From NCBI GenBank assembly GCA_029851415.1, contig CM056743.1, positions 78,138,186-78,202,185 on the forward strand: a stretch of DNA of 64,000 bases, given 5' to 3'. This stretch comes from Eretmocerus hayati (taxonomy: Eukaryota > Arthropoda > Insecta > Hymenoptera > Aphelinidae). The position numbers and the translations under genes are program-made. The number at the start of each line of letters is the position of its first letter. The first letter of the stretch is position 1. The notes beneath the pieces are model-generated. The model did no database searches, was not told the DNA's origin, and worked only from the letters and a program-made list of their open reading frames with translations. This document shows positions 45,462 through 57,114 of the stretch, piece after piece.

Positions 45462-47450
45462 GATATCCTACTGGAAATCCTAACCCTTGGACAAAAATTC
45501 CTAACTTGAAATCCGCGCGCGTAGCGCGCATTTCTCGTTCTAGTCCGGGCTTGATTATGGAAGAACTAGAGCAACTGCACACATCTCGAGTAGTGTGGAA
45601 AATTGTGAACGAAGTCAACCTTCAGCCATATCTTTCTCAAGGAATGAATCTATACGATACTTGGAATGTGATATAACAAAATTGCGATGAACGGGGTGGA
45701 GAATGTAAGAGCAAGGATCAGATTGACAGATTGGGAGAACGAATTCGTGACACACAAAAGAATGCGAATAGACTGCTAGAACTGCTACAAGGAACAGAGC
45801 CAGATATGCCCCATATGCGAGTCGAGAGGGCACTTTTAAACATCATGGGAAAATTTTACAAATATTTATACGGACAACTGGATGAGGATAACGAAATTGA
45901 ATTGAAAGAGTTGATACGATCAGCCTCTAATGACACAAGTCAGCTAGCGGGTCTTTTAGCCAATCAATCAGGAATCATTTATAACCAGTTTGGTCTTCAA
46001 CAAGATAAAATTGACAAACTAAATTCTGTCATACCTAAGCTGAAACTCGAAAATGAAAAATCAAGCGACCGTCTTGATTTCTCTATAGTAATGGAAATTC
46101 TCATAGAAAGCGTGCTACAATACGAAATTACAACGGAACAGCTCACAGAATCTATTCTCTTTGGTGTGCAAGGTATATTACACCCACGATTCGTCCCACC
46201 TTCGATCCTGAAAAATACAAGGAATACAGTGATGGGGACTGTCACTGACGCCAAGTTTCCAGAAATTGGAGAGAATGAGCCTCTTCTGGAGCTCTTAAAG
46301 ATTGCGGATCTGTCTATTATGTTTAGCTACCCAAAACTATTATACTAAGTACGACTACCACTACTCGATCGTATGGATTCCGATCTCTACAAGGCTTTAC
46401 CTGTACCGGTACGACAACTTAATACTTCAGTTTTCGCTTACATTTGGCCAGACGCCGTATATACTGCAATCGATGTGGAGGCTGGAGTTTATGTGCCTTC
46501 CAGCGCAGAAGCTCTTAGCTTGTGTAAGAGATTGAAGAAAACATACATTTGCGAGGGTTCTACTCCGGTACACAAAATTAGTAATACGTCACCTTGCGAA
46601 GTCAAATTTGTTGCGCAAAGATTTATAAAAGATCTGTCTAATTGTGAAATGGAATTAGCTAGAATACAAGAAACCTTCTGAGCAAAATTGGAAAGAGAGA
46701 ACACTTGGGTATACTCCACGAATAGGGCAGACACAATATTTGAATCTTGCGGGAAACGGGTAGACAAGGAAGTAAATATAAAAGGTACTGGAATAGTTCA
46801 CTTACCTTCAGGTTGCTCAGCTCGCACAGAGAATGTAAAACTCACAGATGCTGTCATCTCGGAAAATTACAGTAACCTCGGAAGTATTAGTCTTCAATGA
46901 CAGAACCCTAGATTTGTCACACTTACTGAACAACGAACTCAAACGAATGTCTGACGATCCAATCAAAAGCGCGGATGTAACTTCGAGTATACAGCTACAT
47001 GGAGACGCGCCGCTCAAACCATTAGAGAAAGGAGACGATCTGAAAGATATCATAAACAAAGCTCGGAGCATGAGCCAGCTCAAGTTCATTTCAAAAAGAT
47101 TCGAAAGCCTCCAAAATTCATTAAGTATCATGGAATATTCATTTCTATTTGCCATCATGGCATTTATCTTCGCAGCAAGAGTCTGTTGCCTGGGGGGTGC
47201 AATTGTTTCACTGTTCGAAGACTTGTTTCAGGTTTTATCCCACAACGTAGAAGACAGGAGCAAGTATTGGAATATGGGAGGAATGATGTCATTACCTTAT
47301 ACAATCGAACGACGAGTTCAACCTCATGTTACAGAAAATTCCACAAACATTATTATTGAGGTTACTGCCATAGGCAAACCAGAAAATCAACCAACAATGT
47401 CATCCCAAGATTTGGAAGGAAACATGGAAATCCCGGGGACATTTGTATGA
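45462..47450 (+). pseudogene. env: env of element X (broken), F-like
   Basis: A surface-subunit-like segment (VVWKIVNEVNLQPYL) is followed by a minimal cleavage site RVER and the conserved block ALLNIMGKFYKYLYGQLDEDN, the signature of insect F-like env proteins. The middle includes LYKALPVPVRQL and a Cys-containing SU/TM region. A transmembrane segment (FLFAIMAFIFAARVCCL) lies near 47150. Breaks are a frame change near 45675, a TAA at 46346-46348, a TGA at 46679-46681 and a frame change near 46850-46900. It lies in X orientation, about 3.5 kb before the 3' LTR, where env belongs. No integrase precedes it. It is clearly different in sequence from the env at 25792-27855. Confidence 0.75.
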
Positions 47451-48500
47451 AGGATGTAATTCGCAGTGTTTGGAAAATTTCCACAAATCATTCAGCAGAG
47501 TGATGGAATATAGAGCGCCAGGACCATAAAGTTCTTTCATGAATCAACCTGTATTGATAGGGTAGTATTATACTAGTCATTCATTATCTTAACCACGATT
47601 TGTCAATTTTCCATTATCACACTGTAACTATTATCTAAGGTACAGTAATCTCAATAGTTCATATGGAAACGAGCTACTTTTTCTGGTCATACCAAAGAGA
47701 ACCAAATTCATTCTAAATTATTTGCGTTAATGATAAAATCTTAAGCTCAATCCAGTATCGTACAATTTTGGGTAGTTTTGGTTTTCTCTCTTCTTTTTTT
47801 TTTTTTTTTTTTTTTTCATACTCACTCATCCAAAGATTATTCAAGAACATGATTAGGATTGTTGACCGCTCGGGCAATCTCCAACCTAGCATATCATAAT
47901 TCAAACTCCCAAAAACTGTATAAAAAATTTGCAAAAAACAAAATTAGCTCAAACTACTCTTAACTGTTAGACCTTAGATTGTATGCCGTAGTTAACTCAG
48001 CTTATCATAATGCAATTCACAATTTTTTACAGAATTCACACATATCAAAAAAAGAGCTCAACTTCGATATTAAAACTTATATTGTATACCGTAGACAATC
48101 TAGTTCATCATAATATCAAGCTCCGACGGAGTTCAGATTCTTCCGTTAAGTGTAAGCAACCTAGAATTAAGTCATAGTATCAGTATTCCTAACATTTGCC
48201 TTGGGCTACCTAGCTAATAGTACATCAAACGGAAGTTGATTCTCTTTTTCTAGTAAAATACAGCACGTTTCCACCCTTTAGTATTAAAACTCACACCGTC
48301 TCTTACTGCTTCACAAATAACCTAGCTTATTATGAAACAAAGAGGAAATTTTCTATTTCAAAAAAAAAAAGGTCACATTTTCAATAGTTGAACGCTGGAA
48401 TCAGCACATCTCTCCTTATTGTTGAGATTTTAATTCCTAGAGTATTTGAAGTTTATAATTATTGTAACCAAAATAGCATCGACATCATTTGAAAATTCAC
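47451..48500. other. Non-coding stretch with a T-run
   Basis: There is a run of about 24 T (about 47793-47816). No other feature. Confidence 0.5.
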
Positions 48501-50541
48501 CTACTATCGGTTTAAAAATGATTGACACCTAGAGAATTTCTGCTATCCTGGCTCCAAAAAAAGTCGCTAATTTTTTTAACTGGGATAACGTCGAAGCACA
48601 TCTAGTCGCGGCCATGATAAAATTCTTTTGAAGTCGATCGGATGACAACTGCGGCTGTAGCTGTTATCAGAATGTAAAAAAACGCGGGTATAAGGCCAAT
48701 TTCAGAGGTAGCTCGACTTTGGGATGCTACAGCTCTGCCAAAAAAAATTCTGGGGCGCTGCAAAAAATGTAGGTGATAGATATTTGGTTCCCCAATAGCG
48801 TCCAACAACAATCAGCCAAAAAAATTAATAACTTTTGGAGATAATCCAGTTATTGTTATCTCGGGATCTATTGAGGTTGAAGATTTGATTCAAAAACAGA
48901 AAAATCATAAAAAAATTCTGGATGTCAAATACAAAAATGCAATATGAGATTTTAAATAAACAAACGCGTGTCAAGGTCGCAAAGTTGAAAAAAATTAAAG
49001 TTTGCGCCTTTTGTGAGGCTTTTATTGTCCTTTACAGCCGGGGCCCGTAAAATCGTCGATGGGCGAGACTACCTGACCGCGGACCATAAAAGTCGTAAAT
49101 TTGCGGTCTCGGAGTCAATTAGGGTACCATCAGTCTGCTTCGGCTGCAATAATGAAGCTGAATTTTCAACAAAGAGAGCAATAAAACTATTTCGAACGCG
49201 ATTTGGGCCTTGCGTTACTATTACAAATATCGCCGATTCATCGATGAAGCATTGTCAATGATGAGTCGAACAGTATATCAATGAGGCGTGTGTGCAGGTG
49301 TCTTTCTCTCTCTCAGAGTTTCGCGATATCTGCATGTAAGTATTCTTTGGCGGATCCTTTAAATGATTGATAATATACAGTCAATACTTCATCCACATGA
49401 TTCCGATGGTGAAACAGTTGGATATCATCCGTATTGATAAGATGAAAATCAACAGTTGAATGATTTTACTATTATCTTGTTCGATCGTTGATTGAAATTA
49501 TTGATTGTGCGAAACGCGCAATAACACGACATACATTCATTTCTATGATGCTATAAATGATCGGTCGAACAAGATGATGGTAAAATCATTCAGCTGTCGA
49601 TTGTCATCTTATCAATACGGATGATATCCAACTGTTTCACATCGGAATCACGTGGATAAAGTATTGATTGTATATTATCAATCATTTAAAGGATCCGCCA
49701 AAGAATACTTACATGCAGATATCGCGAAACTCTGAGAGAGAGAAAGACACCTGCACTCACGCGTCATTGATATACTGTTCGACTCATCATTGACAATGCT
49801 TCATCGATGAATCGGCGATATTTGTAACGCAAGGCCCAAATCACGTTCGAAATAGTTTTATCGCTCTCTTTGTTGAAAATTCAGCTTCATTATTGCAGCC
49901 GAAGCAGACTGATGGTACCCTAATTGACTCCGAGACCGCAAATTTACGACTTTTATGGTCCGCGGTCAGGTAGTCTCGCCCATCGACGATTTTACGGGCC
50001 CCGGCTGTAAAGGACAATAAAAGCCTCACAAAAGGCGCAAACTTTAATTTTTTTCAACTTTGCGACCTTGCCACGCGTTTGTTTATTTAAAATCTCATAT
50101 TGCATTTTTGTATTTGACATCCAGAATTTTTTTATGATTTTTCTGTTTTTGAATCAAATCTTCAACCTCAATAGATCCCGAGATAACAATAACTGGATTA
50201 TCTCCAAAAGTTATTAATTTTTTTGGCTGATTGTTGTTGGACGCTATTGGGGAACCAAATATCTATCACCTACATTTTTTGCAGCGCCCCAGAATTTTTT
50301 TTGGCAGAGCTGTAGCATCCCAAAGTCGAGCTACCTCTGAAATTGGCCTTATACCCGCGTTTTTTTACATTCTGATAACAGCTACAGCCGCAGTTGTCAT
50401 CCGATCGACTTCAAAAGAATTTTATCATGGCCGCGACTAGATGTGCTTCGACGTTATCCCAGTTGAAAAAATCAGCGACTTTTTTTGGAGCCAGGATAGC
50501 AGAAATTCTCTAGGTGTCAATCATTTTTAAACCGATAGTAG
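48501..50541. mobile_element. 2.04-kb near-perfect palindrome (foldback element)
   Basis: Arms of about 980 bp (48501-49489 and 49561-50541) are almost identical inverted copies around a unique centre of about 71 bases. The outer ends read CTACTATCGGTTTAAAAATG. Each arm carries the same short frames, including a 69-codon one (48602-48811 minus and 50231-50440 plus), but no known domain. High identity between arms suggests youth or gene conversion. No target duplication was identified. Confidence 0.85.
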
Positions 50542-50908
50542 TTAACAATATGTTCCTCATCCTATCTTATGAATAACTCAAACTCTTTCAAATATGTACC
50601 AAGTTCAATCATTGTGATGTTATTGTAGATTCGCTAGACCTATTTTTATCATTAATAATCTCCTAGCTTTAGTCAGTATATTTTCTATCAATTATCGAGA
50701 CGAGGCTCATAATATTACTCAGCTAAAGCATACTCAATACCTTCATCAGTTCATGCCATTTAGTTTGTCAACTACAAGTAGGAATTTTCATGTATAATAT
50801 TGATTAGAATACGCGGAAAATGGGAATTGTATGGAAAAACAAAAAAGAATTTTTTTTTTACGATATTCTTGGGATTGCTCAGGAGAGCAATAAATGCGGC
50901 TATGGACG
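50542..50908. other. X sequence before its 3' LTR
   Basis: No gene. The expected polypurine tract directly before the LTR is not visible (the flank is AATGCGGCTATGGACG). A purine run occurs only at about 50832-50848. Confidence 0.5.
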
Positions 50909-51425
50909 TGTCAGGAAGTCATATAGGGTTCCAACTAGCCCTACATATTACTATAAATACCCTAAACGCTCGCCACTGGATAAATATATCCCATGAGGCC
51001 ACCTGCATCTGCACCTGCATCCGACGCACGATCATAAGGAAGATGCAACCCCAATCCACCAATCATGATGCAGGGACGACCCTCAGCTGATCCAGTCCTA
51101 GACACGGGTCGAGGATGACGCCCGCCCACGAGAGGGTATAAATGGGGCCTCAAAAGCTCCGTCCAGTGCTTCTAGACGCGCACTCCAACGCGACACCACG
51201 CACGCTCCACAGGTGCTTCTAGAAACCCAGTCGAGCTCGTTTCACGATACAGCCATATTGAGCCGAGCTTCTTCAGCCCTTGGGGAACTCGTCTCGTAGA
51301 ATCATTTACGCATTTTACAGTCTCTCTCTCTCATTATTATACTTTGGATCTAATAAACCTAGCTTACAGTCCTCGGACTTACCAGGCGCAGTACCAAAGA
51401 ACCCACTTCGGGGTATCCCGTCACA
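50909..51425 (+). repeat. 3' LTR of element X
   Basis: The 517-bp copy of the repeat at 961-1512, same orientation, starts TGTCAGGAAG and ends GTCACA. The TATA box and AATAAA are both conserved. It has a small duplication (GCATCTGCACCTGCATC) not in the other copy and lacks about 50 bp present there. Confidence 0.88.
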
Positions 51426-51429
51426 CCCG
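51426..51429. repeat. Right target-site duplication of element X (CCCG)
   Basis: Matches CCCG at 957-960. Confidence 0.75.
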
Positions 51430-51603
51430 CTATATTGCCGGAACTTCAACCAAACATAGTAAAACCAGCATCTAGTGTCGATTATTCACACGAAGCAGTG
51501 GCTGGAACAAGCGCATCCTTTTTGTCATCAACTGCCGTTGACACAGAAGAGGATGACGATTCTGGAGCACCTCTTTCAGATAACACAGGCCCACAGAAAG
51601 AAA
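51430..51603 (+). pseudogene. pol: Element Y pol linker, continuation
   Basis: The open frame (LPELQPNIVKPASSVDYSH onward) is acidic and Ser/Thr-rich like the linker left at 956, and in the matching phase. It is cut by the foldback element at about 51604. Confidence 0.6.
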
Positions 51604-51849
51604 AAAGTACCCGTACCCAGCGACCAGACCTGTGTGTACCTACGTAAATTCGTGCGCTGATTTTTGAAATGGCATCAGTTTTCAACGAACACCCCTAAAA
51701 TTTTGAGAAAATTAAGGGAGAAAATTTTTAAAGCCAGATATCAGATTTTTGACCTCGGATTCTGAGAGGGGAGGGAATTTTACGTCCAAATGTGTACTTT
51801 CGGAATTTTTCAGTTTTGGTGGTATTCCTGATCCAGTATCCAGAGTGGT

Positions 51850-52950
51850 ATTTGCGATTGGATACTCAATGTGGTACTCGTGATCGACAACTCAATGTGG
51901 TGGCCGTGATCGAGAACTCAATGTGGTACTCGTGATCGAGACCAAGAACTCAATGTCGTACTCGTGATCGAGAACTCACAAGGGGAGGACCAGACCTTTC
52001 GATCACCAATCTTATCCAAGATTTTTTTACAGTTTTGTATTACCTAGAATATGAAGAATCCAGAGTAACTCCGTCGAATAAGTCTTCTGTCCGTAGATAC
52101 AGGCACCGAGATTATCATTGCCCATATAGGCCCATGTTAAAAAGTGATATATATATATAGATATACTGGCAACGCTAACATTTTTGCTTGTAGCTCTGGA
52201 CTGAAGGCCCATTTGACGGAGTTACTCTGGATTCTTCATATTCTAGGTGACACAAAGCTGTAAGAAAAATTTGGAAAGAATTGGTGATCCAAAGGTCAGG
52301 TCCTCCCCTTGTCAGTGTGGTATCCGTGATCGAGAACTCAATGTCGTATTCGTGATCTAGAACTCAATGTGGTATCCGTAATCGAGAACTCAATGTGGTA
52401 CTCGTGATCGAGAACACAATGTGGTACTCGTGATCGAGAACTCAATGTGGTACTCGTGATCGAGAACTCAATGTGGTACTCGTGATCGAGAACTCAATGT
52501 GGTACTCGTGATCGAGAACTCAATGTCGTACTCGTGATCGAGAACTCAATGTGGTACTCGTGATCGAGAACTCAATGTGGTACTCGTGATCGAGAACTCA
52601 ATGTAGTACTCGTGATCGAGAACTCAATGTCGTACTCGTGATCGAGAACTCAATGTCGTAGTCGTGATCGAGAACTCAATGTCGTACTCGTGATCGAGAA
52701 CTCAATGTGGTACTCGTGATCGAGAACTCAATGTCGTACTCGTGATCGAGAACTCAATATCGTACTCGTGGTCGAGAACTCAGTGTGGTATACGTGATCG
52801 AGAACTCAATGTCGTACTCGTGATCGAGAACTCAATGTGGTACTCGTGATCGAGAACTCAATGTCGTACTCGTAATCGAGAACTCAGTGTGGTATCCGTG
52901 ATCGAGAATTCAATGTGGTAGTCGTGATCGAGAACTCAATGTAGTATCCG
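51850..52950 (+). repeat. 26-bp tandem array, left half
   Basis: The unit is GAACTCAATGTGGTACTCGT plus GATCGA, with more than 25 copies varying mainly at the GG/CG of GTGGTA and at CTCG/TCCG. The MITE at 51979-52311 interrupts it. Confidence 0.9.
51979..52311. mobile_element. 333-bp MITE within the array
   Basis: Terminal inverted repeats of about 95 bp have ends CAAGGGGAGGACC and the complement, flanked by TCA at 51976-51978 and 52312-52314. A 3-bp duplication would fit PIF/Harbinger or CACTA-type transposases; the family is not fixed. No coding capacity. Confidence 0.8.
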
Positions 52951-53029
52951 TGATGTCAAATGCTCAGATATATCCTTCATGACAAAACCTGAAGTTCTAG
53001 ATCATGAATACCACACTGAGTCCTGTACC

Positions 53030-54480
53030 ACGATTATCTTATCGAGTTCTAGATCACGAGTACCACATTGAGTTCCAGATCACGAGTACGACATTGAGTT
53101 CTCGATCACGAGTACCACATTGAGCTCTCGATCACGAGTACCACATTAAATTCTCGATCACAGGTACCACTTTGAGTTCTCGATAACGAGTACCACGTTG
53201 AGTAGTCGATCACGAATAACCAAATTCTCTGTGAACCATCAACTCGTAATCGAGAACTCAATGTCGTACTCGTAATCGAGAACTCAATGTAGTATCCGTG
53301 ATCGAGAACTCAATGTGGTACTCGTGATCGAGAACTCAATGTAGTATCCGTGATGTCAAATGCTCAGATATATCCTTCATGACAAAACCTGAAGTTCTAG
53401 ATCATGAAAACCACACTTAGTCCTGTACCACGAGTATCTTATCGAGTTCTAGATCGCGGGGACCACATTGAGTTCCAGATCACGAGTACGACATTGAGTT
53501 CTCGATCACGAGTACCACATTGAGCTCTCGATCACGAGTACCACATTAAGTTCTCGATCACTGGTACCACTTTGAGTTCTCGATAACGAGTACCACGTTG
53601 AGTAGCCGATCACGAATAACCAAATTGAGTTCCGAATCACGAGTATCACATTGAGTTGTCGGTCACGAGTACCACATTGAGTTTCAAACACGAGCACCTC
53701 ATTGAGTTTTAGATCACAGGTACCACTTTGAGTTCCCGATACCGAGTACCACGTTGAGTCCTCGATCGAGAGAACCACGTTGAGTCCTCGATCGAGAGAA
53801 CCACATTGAGTTCTCGATCACGAGTATCACGTTGAGTTCTAGATCACGTGCACCACATTGAGTTCCAGATCACGAGTACCACATTGAGTTTCAAACACGA
53901 GCACCTCATTGAGTTCTCGATCACGAGTACCACATTGATACTCGATCACGTGTACAACATTGAGTTCTCGATAACGAGTACCACGTTGAGTCCTCGATCG
54001 AGAGAACAACATTGAGTTCTCGATCACGAGTACCACGTTGAGTTCTAGATCACTGGTACCACATTGAGTTCTCGATAACGAGTACCACGTTGAGTCCTCG
54101 ATCGAGAGAATAACATTGAGTTCTAGATCACGAGTACCACAGTGATTTCCAGATCACGAGTACCTCATTGAGGACTCGATCACGAGTACCACATTGAGTT
54201 CCCCGAGTACCACATTGCGTTCTCGATCACGAGTACTACATTGAGTTCTCTATCACGAGTACCCCATTTAGTTCTAGATCACGAGTACCACATTGAGTTC
54301 TCGATCACGAATACCACATTGAGTTCTCGATCACGGATACCACACTGAGTTCTCGATCACGGAATCAACATTGAGTTCTCGACCAGGAGTACCACATTGA
54401 CTTCTAGATCACAAATACCTCATTGAGTTCCAGATCACGAGAACCACATTGAGTTTCCAATCGCGAGTACCACTCTGGAT
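53030..54480 (-). repeat. 26-bp tandem array, right half (inverted)
   Basis: More diverged copies of the same unit in the complement orientation (TTCTCGATCACGAGTACCAC plus ATTGAG). A block of about 200 bp (including AATGCTCAGATATATCC) occurs twice, at about 52955-53170 and 53340-53560, showing internal duplication. Confidence 0.85.
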
Positions 54481-54715
54481 ACTGGATCAGGAATACCACC
54501 AAAAACAAAAAATTTCGGAAGTTCATACTTGGACGTAAAATTTCCTTCCCTTCCAGAATCCGAGGTCAAAAATCCGATATTTGGCTTTAAAAAATTTTCC
54601 TCCCCACGTTTCTCAAAATTTTGGGGGTGTTCGGTAAAAACTGATGTCATTTTCCAATTCAGCGCACGATTTCACGTAGGAATACATAGGTCCGGTCGCT
54701 GGGTACGGGTACTTT

Positions 54716-55780
54716 GTGGGCATGTGTAATCGTTATGAGGGTTTACAGGACGAAGAAACCGAGGAACAACAAAAAGAACAAAGTACTGCCGCAGAATCAA
54801 GTGAACCAGAAAAGAACTTGCTACTACAAATGATATAGAGGTCCAAATTGATGCCACACCACCCAGTGATTCTCAAGATATGTCTGATATGAACCTGTCT
54901 GAACTCAAATCAGATTATGATGAGGTATGTAAGAGGATTCGTGTTTCAAGAAAGGAAGTCGAGGAAATGAAACGACAATTAGAGGAAATACATCTAAGAA
55001 GGTCTCAAGATAGGTAGACTGAGTTAAGTGACTCAGGAGATGGAAGCTCAGATGGCAACGATATAGAGGAAATTGATGATGGACCAGACCACATTGCATC
55101 GGATTGTGAAATCACTGTTGAGAAAACTATATTACATGATACATATTATTCCGATGGCCGAGGTCCAGGAGATAATACTAGAGAACTCTTGGAGGAACTG
55201 GATCCCTACGACGTCGGAAATTTAACGGACGATATTATGCAGGAGAGAGTAGAAAGTATTGTGAGGAGAGCTCAAGCAGAATAAGAAGCAAAGGAAAATT
55301 CTATTGAAGGTGAATTAAACGATGTTATAACTGCCGGGCCGAGTCGAGTCATTTCTGTAACGCCCAACATCAAAATGGGTAAACCATGTGCCAAAAGTAC
55401 GCCCTTGCCAGGAGAGGAGTGTGGCGGAATAAATGTAGCAGAGCGTCTAGAAGAAATACCCGAGGCGAATGAGAACTCCTCAGTCCAGCTCAACTTCACA
55501 GAGCCACCAAAGTTAGACATTACCATGCTGGTGCCTCTTATTCCGTTTGACAAACCCGTTAGCCCGCGAATGAATCAATTATCAGAACGAGCTCCATCAG
55601 AAAGCGAGGAGATGGATCTGGTGGATCAGTTCAAAGCAGAACAAAAGGCCATCATGTCGAGACAGTGCTTGACATATAAAAGGGATGATCTAGTACATTC
55701 CATAACCAAGGACTGTTTTCCAGCTTCTTCGGTTATTAGGCTGCTCAGTGAAATACATGCTATCAAGCTCACAGGGTAAA
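54716..55780 (+). pseudogene. pol: Element Y pol linker, right part
   Basis: A decayed frame rich in Glu, Asp, Ser and Lys with a coiled-coil-like stretch (KEVEEMKRQLEEIHLRR, about 54955-55000) and stops at about 54836, 55017 and 55282. The open part at 55375-55779 encodes an acidic Pro-containing segment that leads toward integrase. It is comparable in position and composition to the linker of the errantivirus. Confidence 0.6.
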
Positions 55781-56755
55781 AATTGAGTCATCCAAAATCA
55801 GGACAGATTATGACCCCGCCGTAAAAAGGCCATACAATATTTTCTGTGGTGATAGGAGAACGCTATAACGATCCTATCAATTTACTTCAACTGAAAAATG
55901 CATTGAAAAATTTGAGATCGTTACTTATTAGTAAACAATGTACGAGATTCCGTATCTCGAGGAGAGGTGAAATCACCGATTCTTCAGAGGCAGGTGTGAT
56001 AACTGAATTGATTTCTGAAACCTTCCAAGAACAAGCTATAAAGATGACCATATGTTATGGAAAGTAGAATTCCCAAGGGAAGAAGACCGGAAAGACATAA
56101 TCAACTCTCTCCACGACACATTAGTTGGAGGTCATAAGGGAGTTAACCAGACATATCAAGAGATTCGGGAGAGATATCATTGACCAGGTATGAGAAACGA
56201 CATCTTAGATTATATCCGGCGATGTCCAAGCAGTCAAGAAAGGAAACTTGATCGCGCAAAGACCAGAGATCCTATGATAATAACAGATACTCCGATCGAA
56301 GCCTTCGATAAGGTATCTATTGATACTGTAGGAAAGTTGCGTACGACGCCACGAGGAAATTGTCATTTGTTAACAATGCAACGTTATCTGACTAAATATG
56401 TGATAATAGTGCCAATCAAAGACCTTAGAGAGACAACGATCGCTGATGCGTTGGCCAAACATCTCATTCGCCACTTCGGAGCACCAAGGGCAATATTATC
56501 GGATCGCGGAACAAGTTCCATGTCCGAATTGGTAGAAGCATTTCTGTACACTTTCAAGATCAATCATTTAGTTAGCTCAGGGTATAGACCCGAGACTAAC
56601 GGAAGTTTGGAGAGAAGTCATGCACCCTTAGGTGATTTCATGAGAATTTATTCGGAACAATATGATGATTGGGACAATCTAGCGCCGTTCGCTGTGTTCA
56701 CATTCGATACCAGTATTCATTCCGCCACAAATTTCGATTTTCGTTCGAATTAGTA
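55781..56755 (+). pseudogene. pol: Element Y integrase (truncated)
   Basis: The N-terminal region (about 55846-56066) corresponds to the integrase leader. The zinc site has GGHKGVNQTYQEIRER, and its CxxC reads CPSSQ, so the second Cys is lost. The core keeps Asp in IDTVGKLR, Asp in ILSDRGTSS and Glu in NGSLERSH. The frame ends at a stop near 56753 just where the conserved PFELVYG-type motif should follow. Element B begins at 56765 and removes the rest to its far side. A TGA near 56181 and other frame changes are present. It is similar to the errantivirus integrase, so Y belongs to the same broad clade. Confidence 0.8.
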
Positions 56756-56764
56756 TAAGGGAAA

Positions 56765-57114
56765 TGTGGTATCGTGGAGAAGGTGTGAAGCACTTGATGA
56801 GATCGGCGTCTAACTACTTTATTGAGTATTGGTATACAATAGACACGGAGCCGTATGTATGGCTTGCCGGTCGTGTGCCGTCTGACTGGCTATACAGTGG
56901 GTACATCTTTTTTACTCTGTGCTGTACCAGCTCGTACTCGGCTGTACCTGGCTGTACCAGTCCGTGTTTGTTACAAGCTCCTTTCACCGGACTTCAAACT
57001 ACCATATATGGTTCGATGCGTATTTGCTATTAATATACTGTGAAGATCTTTCTTGCATTCCTTTCACTGCGTGTCATCTTTACTCCGACTTGTATCTATT
57101 CGCAATACACTACA
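56765..57114 (-). repeat. 3' LTR of element B
   Basis: On the minus strand it starts TGTAGTGTATTGCG directly after a polypurine tract and ends CGATACCACA, about 350 bp with TG...CA ends. AATAAA lies at 56818-56823. The matching 5' LTR is not in the window. Confidence 0.7.

Larger units (their letters stand above)
961..51425 (+). mobile_element. Element X: giant LTR-bounded insertion (50.5 kb including nested insertions)
   Basis: Two directly repeated LTRs (961-1512 and 50909-51425) bound the segment, both beginning TGTCAGGAA and ending GTCACA, with CCCG at both outer flanks. A primer-binding-like site and a decayed gag with two CCHC knuckles follow the 5' LTR, and a decayed env lies on the same strand near the 3' end. 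No protease, RT or integrase belonging to X was found. Four other elements nested inside total about 21 kb, leaving about 29 kb of X itself, most of it non-coding apart from an antisense multi-exon gene. Giant gypsy-type elements are known from other organisms, but gag plus env without pol and with an antisense intron-bearing gene is not a layout I recognise. Alternatively, a normal-sized X received a large unrelated insertion whose own ends I cannot see. Confidence 0.7.
51604..54715. mobile_element. Foldback element with 26-bp repeats in its arms
   Basis: The outer inverted repeats of about 250 bp (51604-51870 and 54470-54715) begin AAGTACCCGTACCCAGCGACC-like sequence. Inside, 26-bp tandem units fill both halves, in one orientation on the left and the complement on the right. 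The layout matches Drosophila FB-type and similar foldback elements in principle; no transposase is present. It sits in the linker of Y. It carries its own insertion, a 333-bp MITE. The exact ends and the target duplication are uncertain. Confidence 0.75.

Noticed and set aside
49013..49261. Genes in the 2-kb palindrome
   Set aside because: The short frames are mirrored by the palindrome, have no start context or domain and are most simply by-products of the arms.
51850..54480. CRISPR array
   Set aside because: The 26-bp units are directly adjacent without unique spacers and the genome is eukaryotic.
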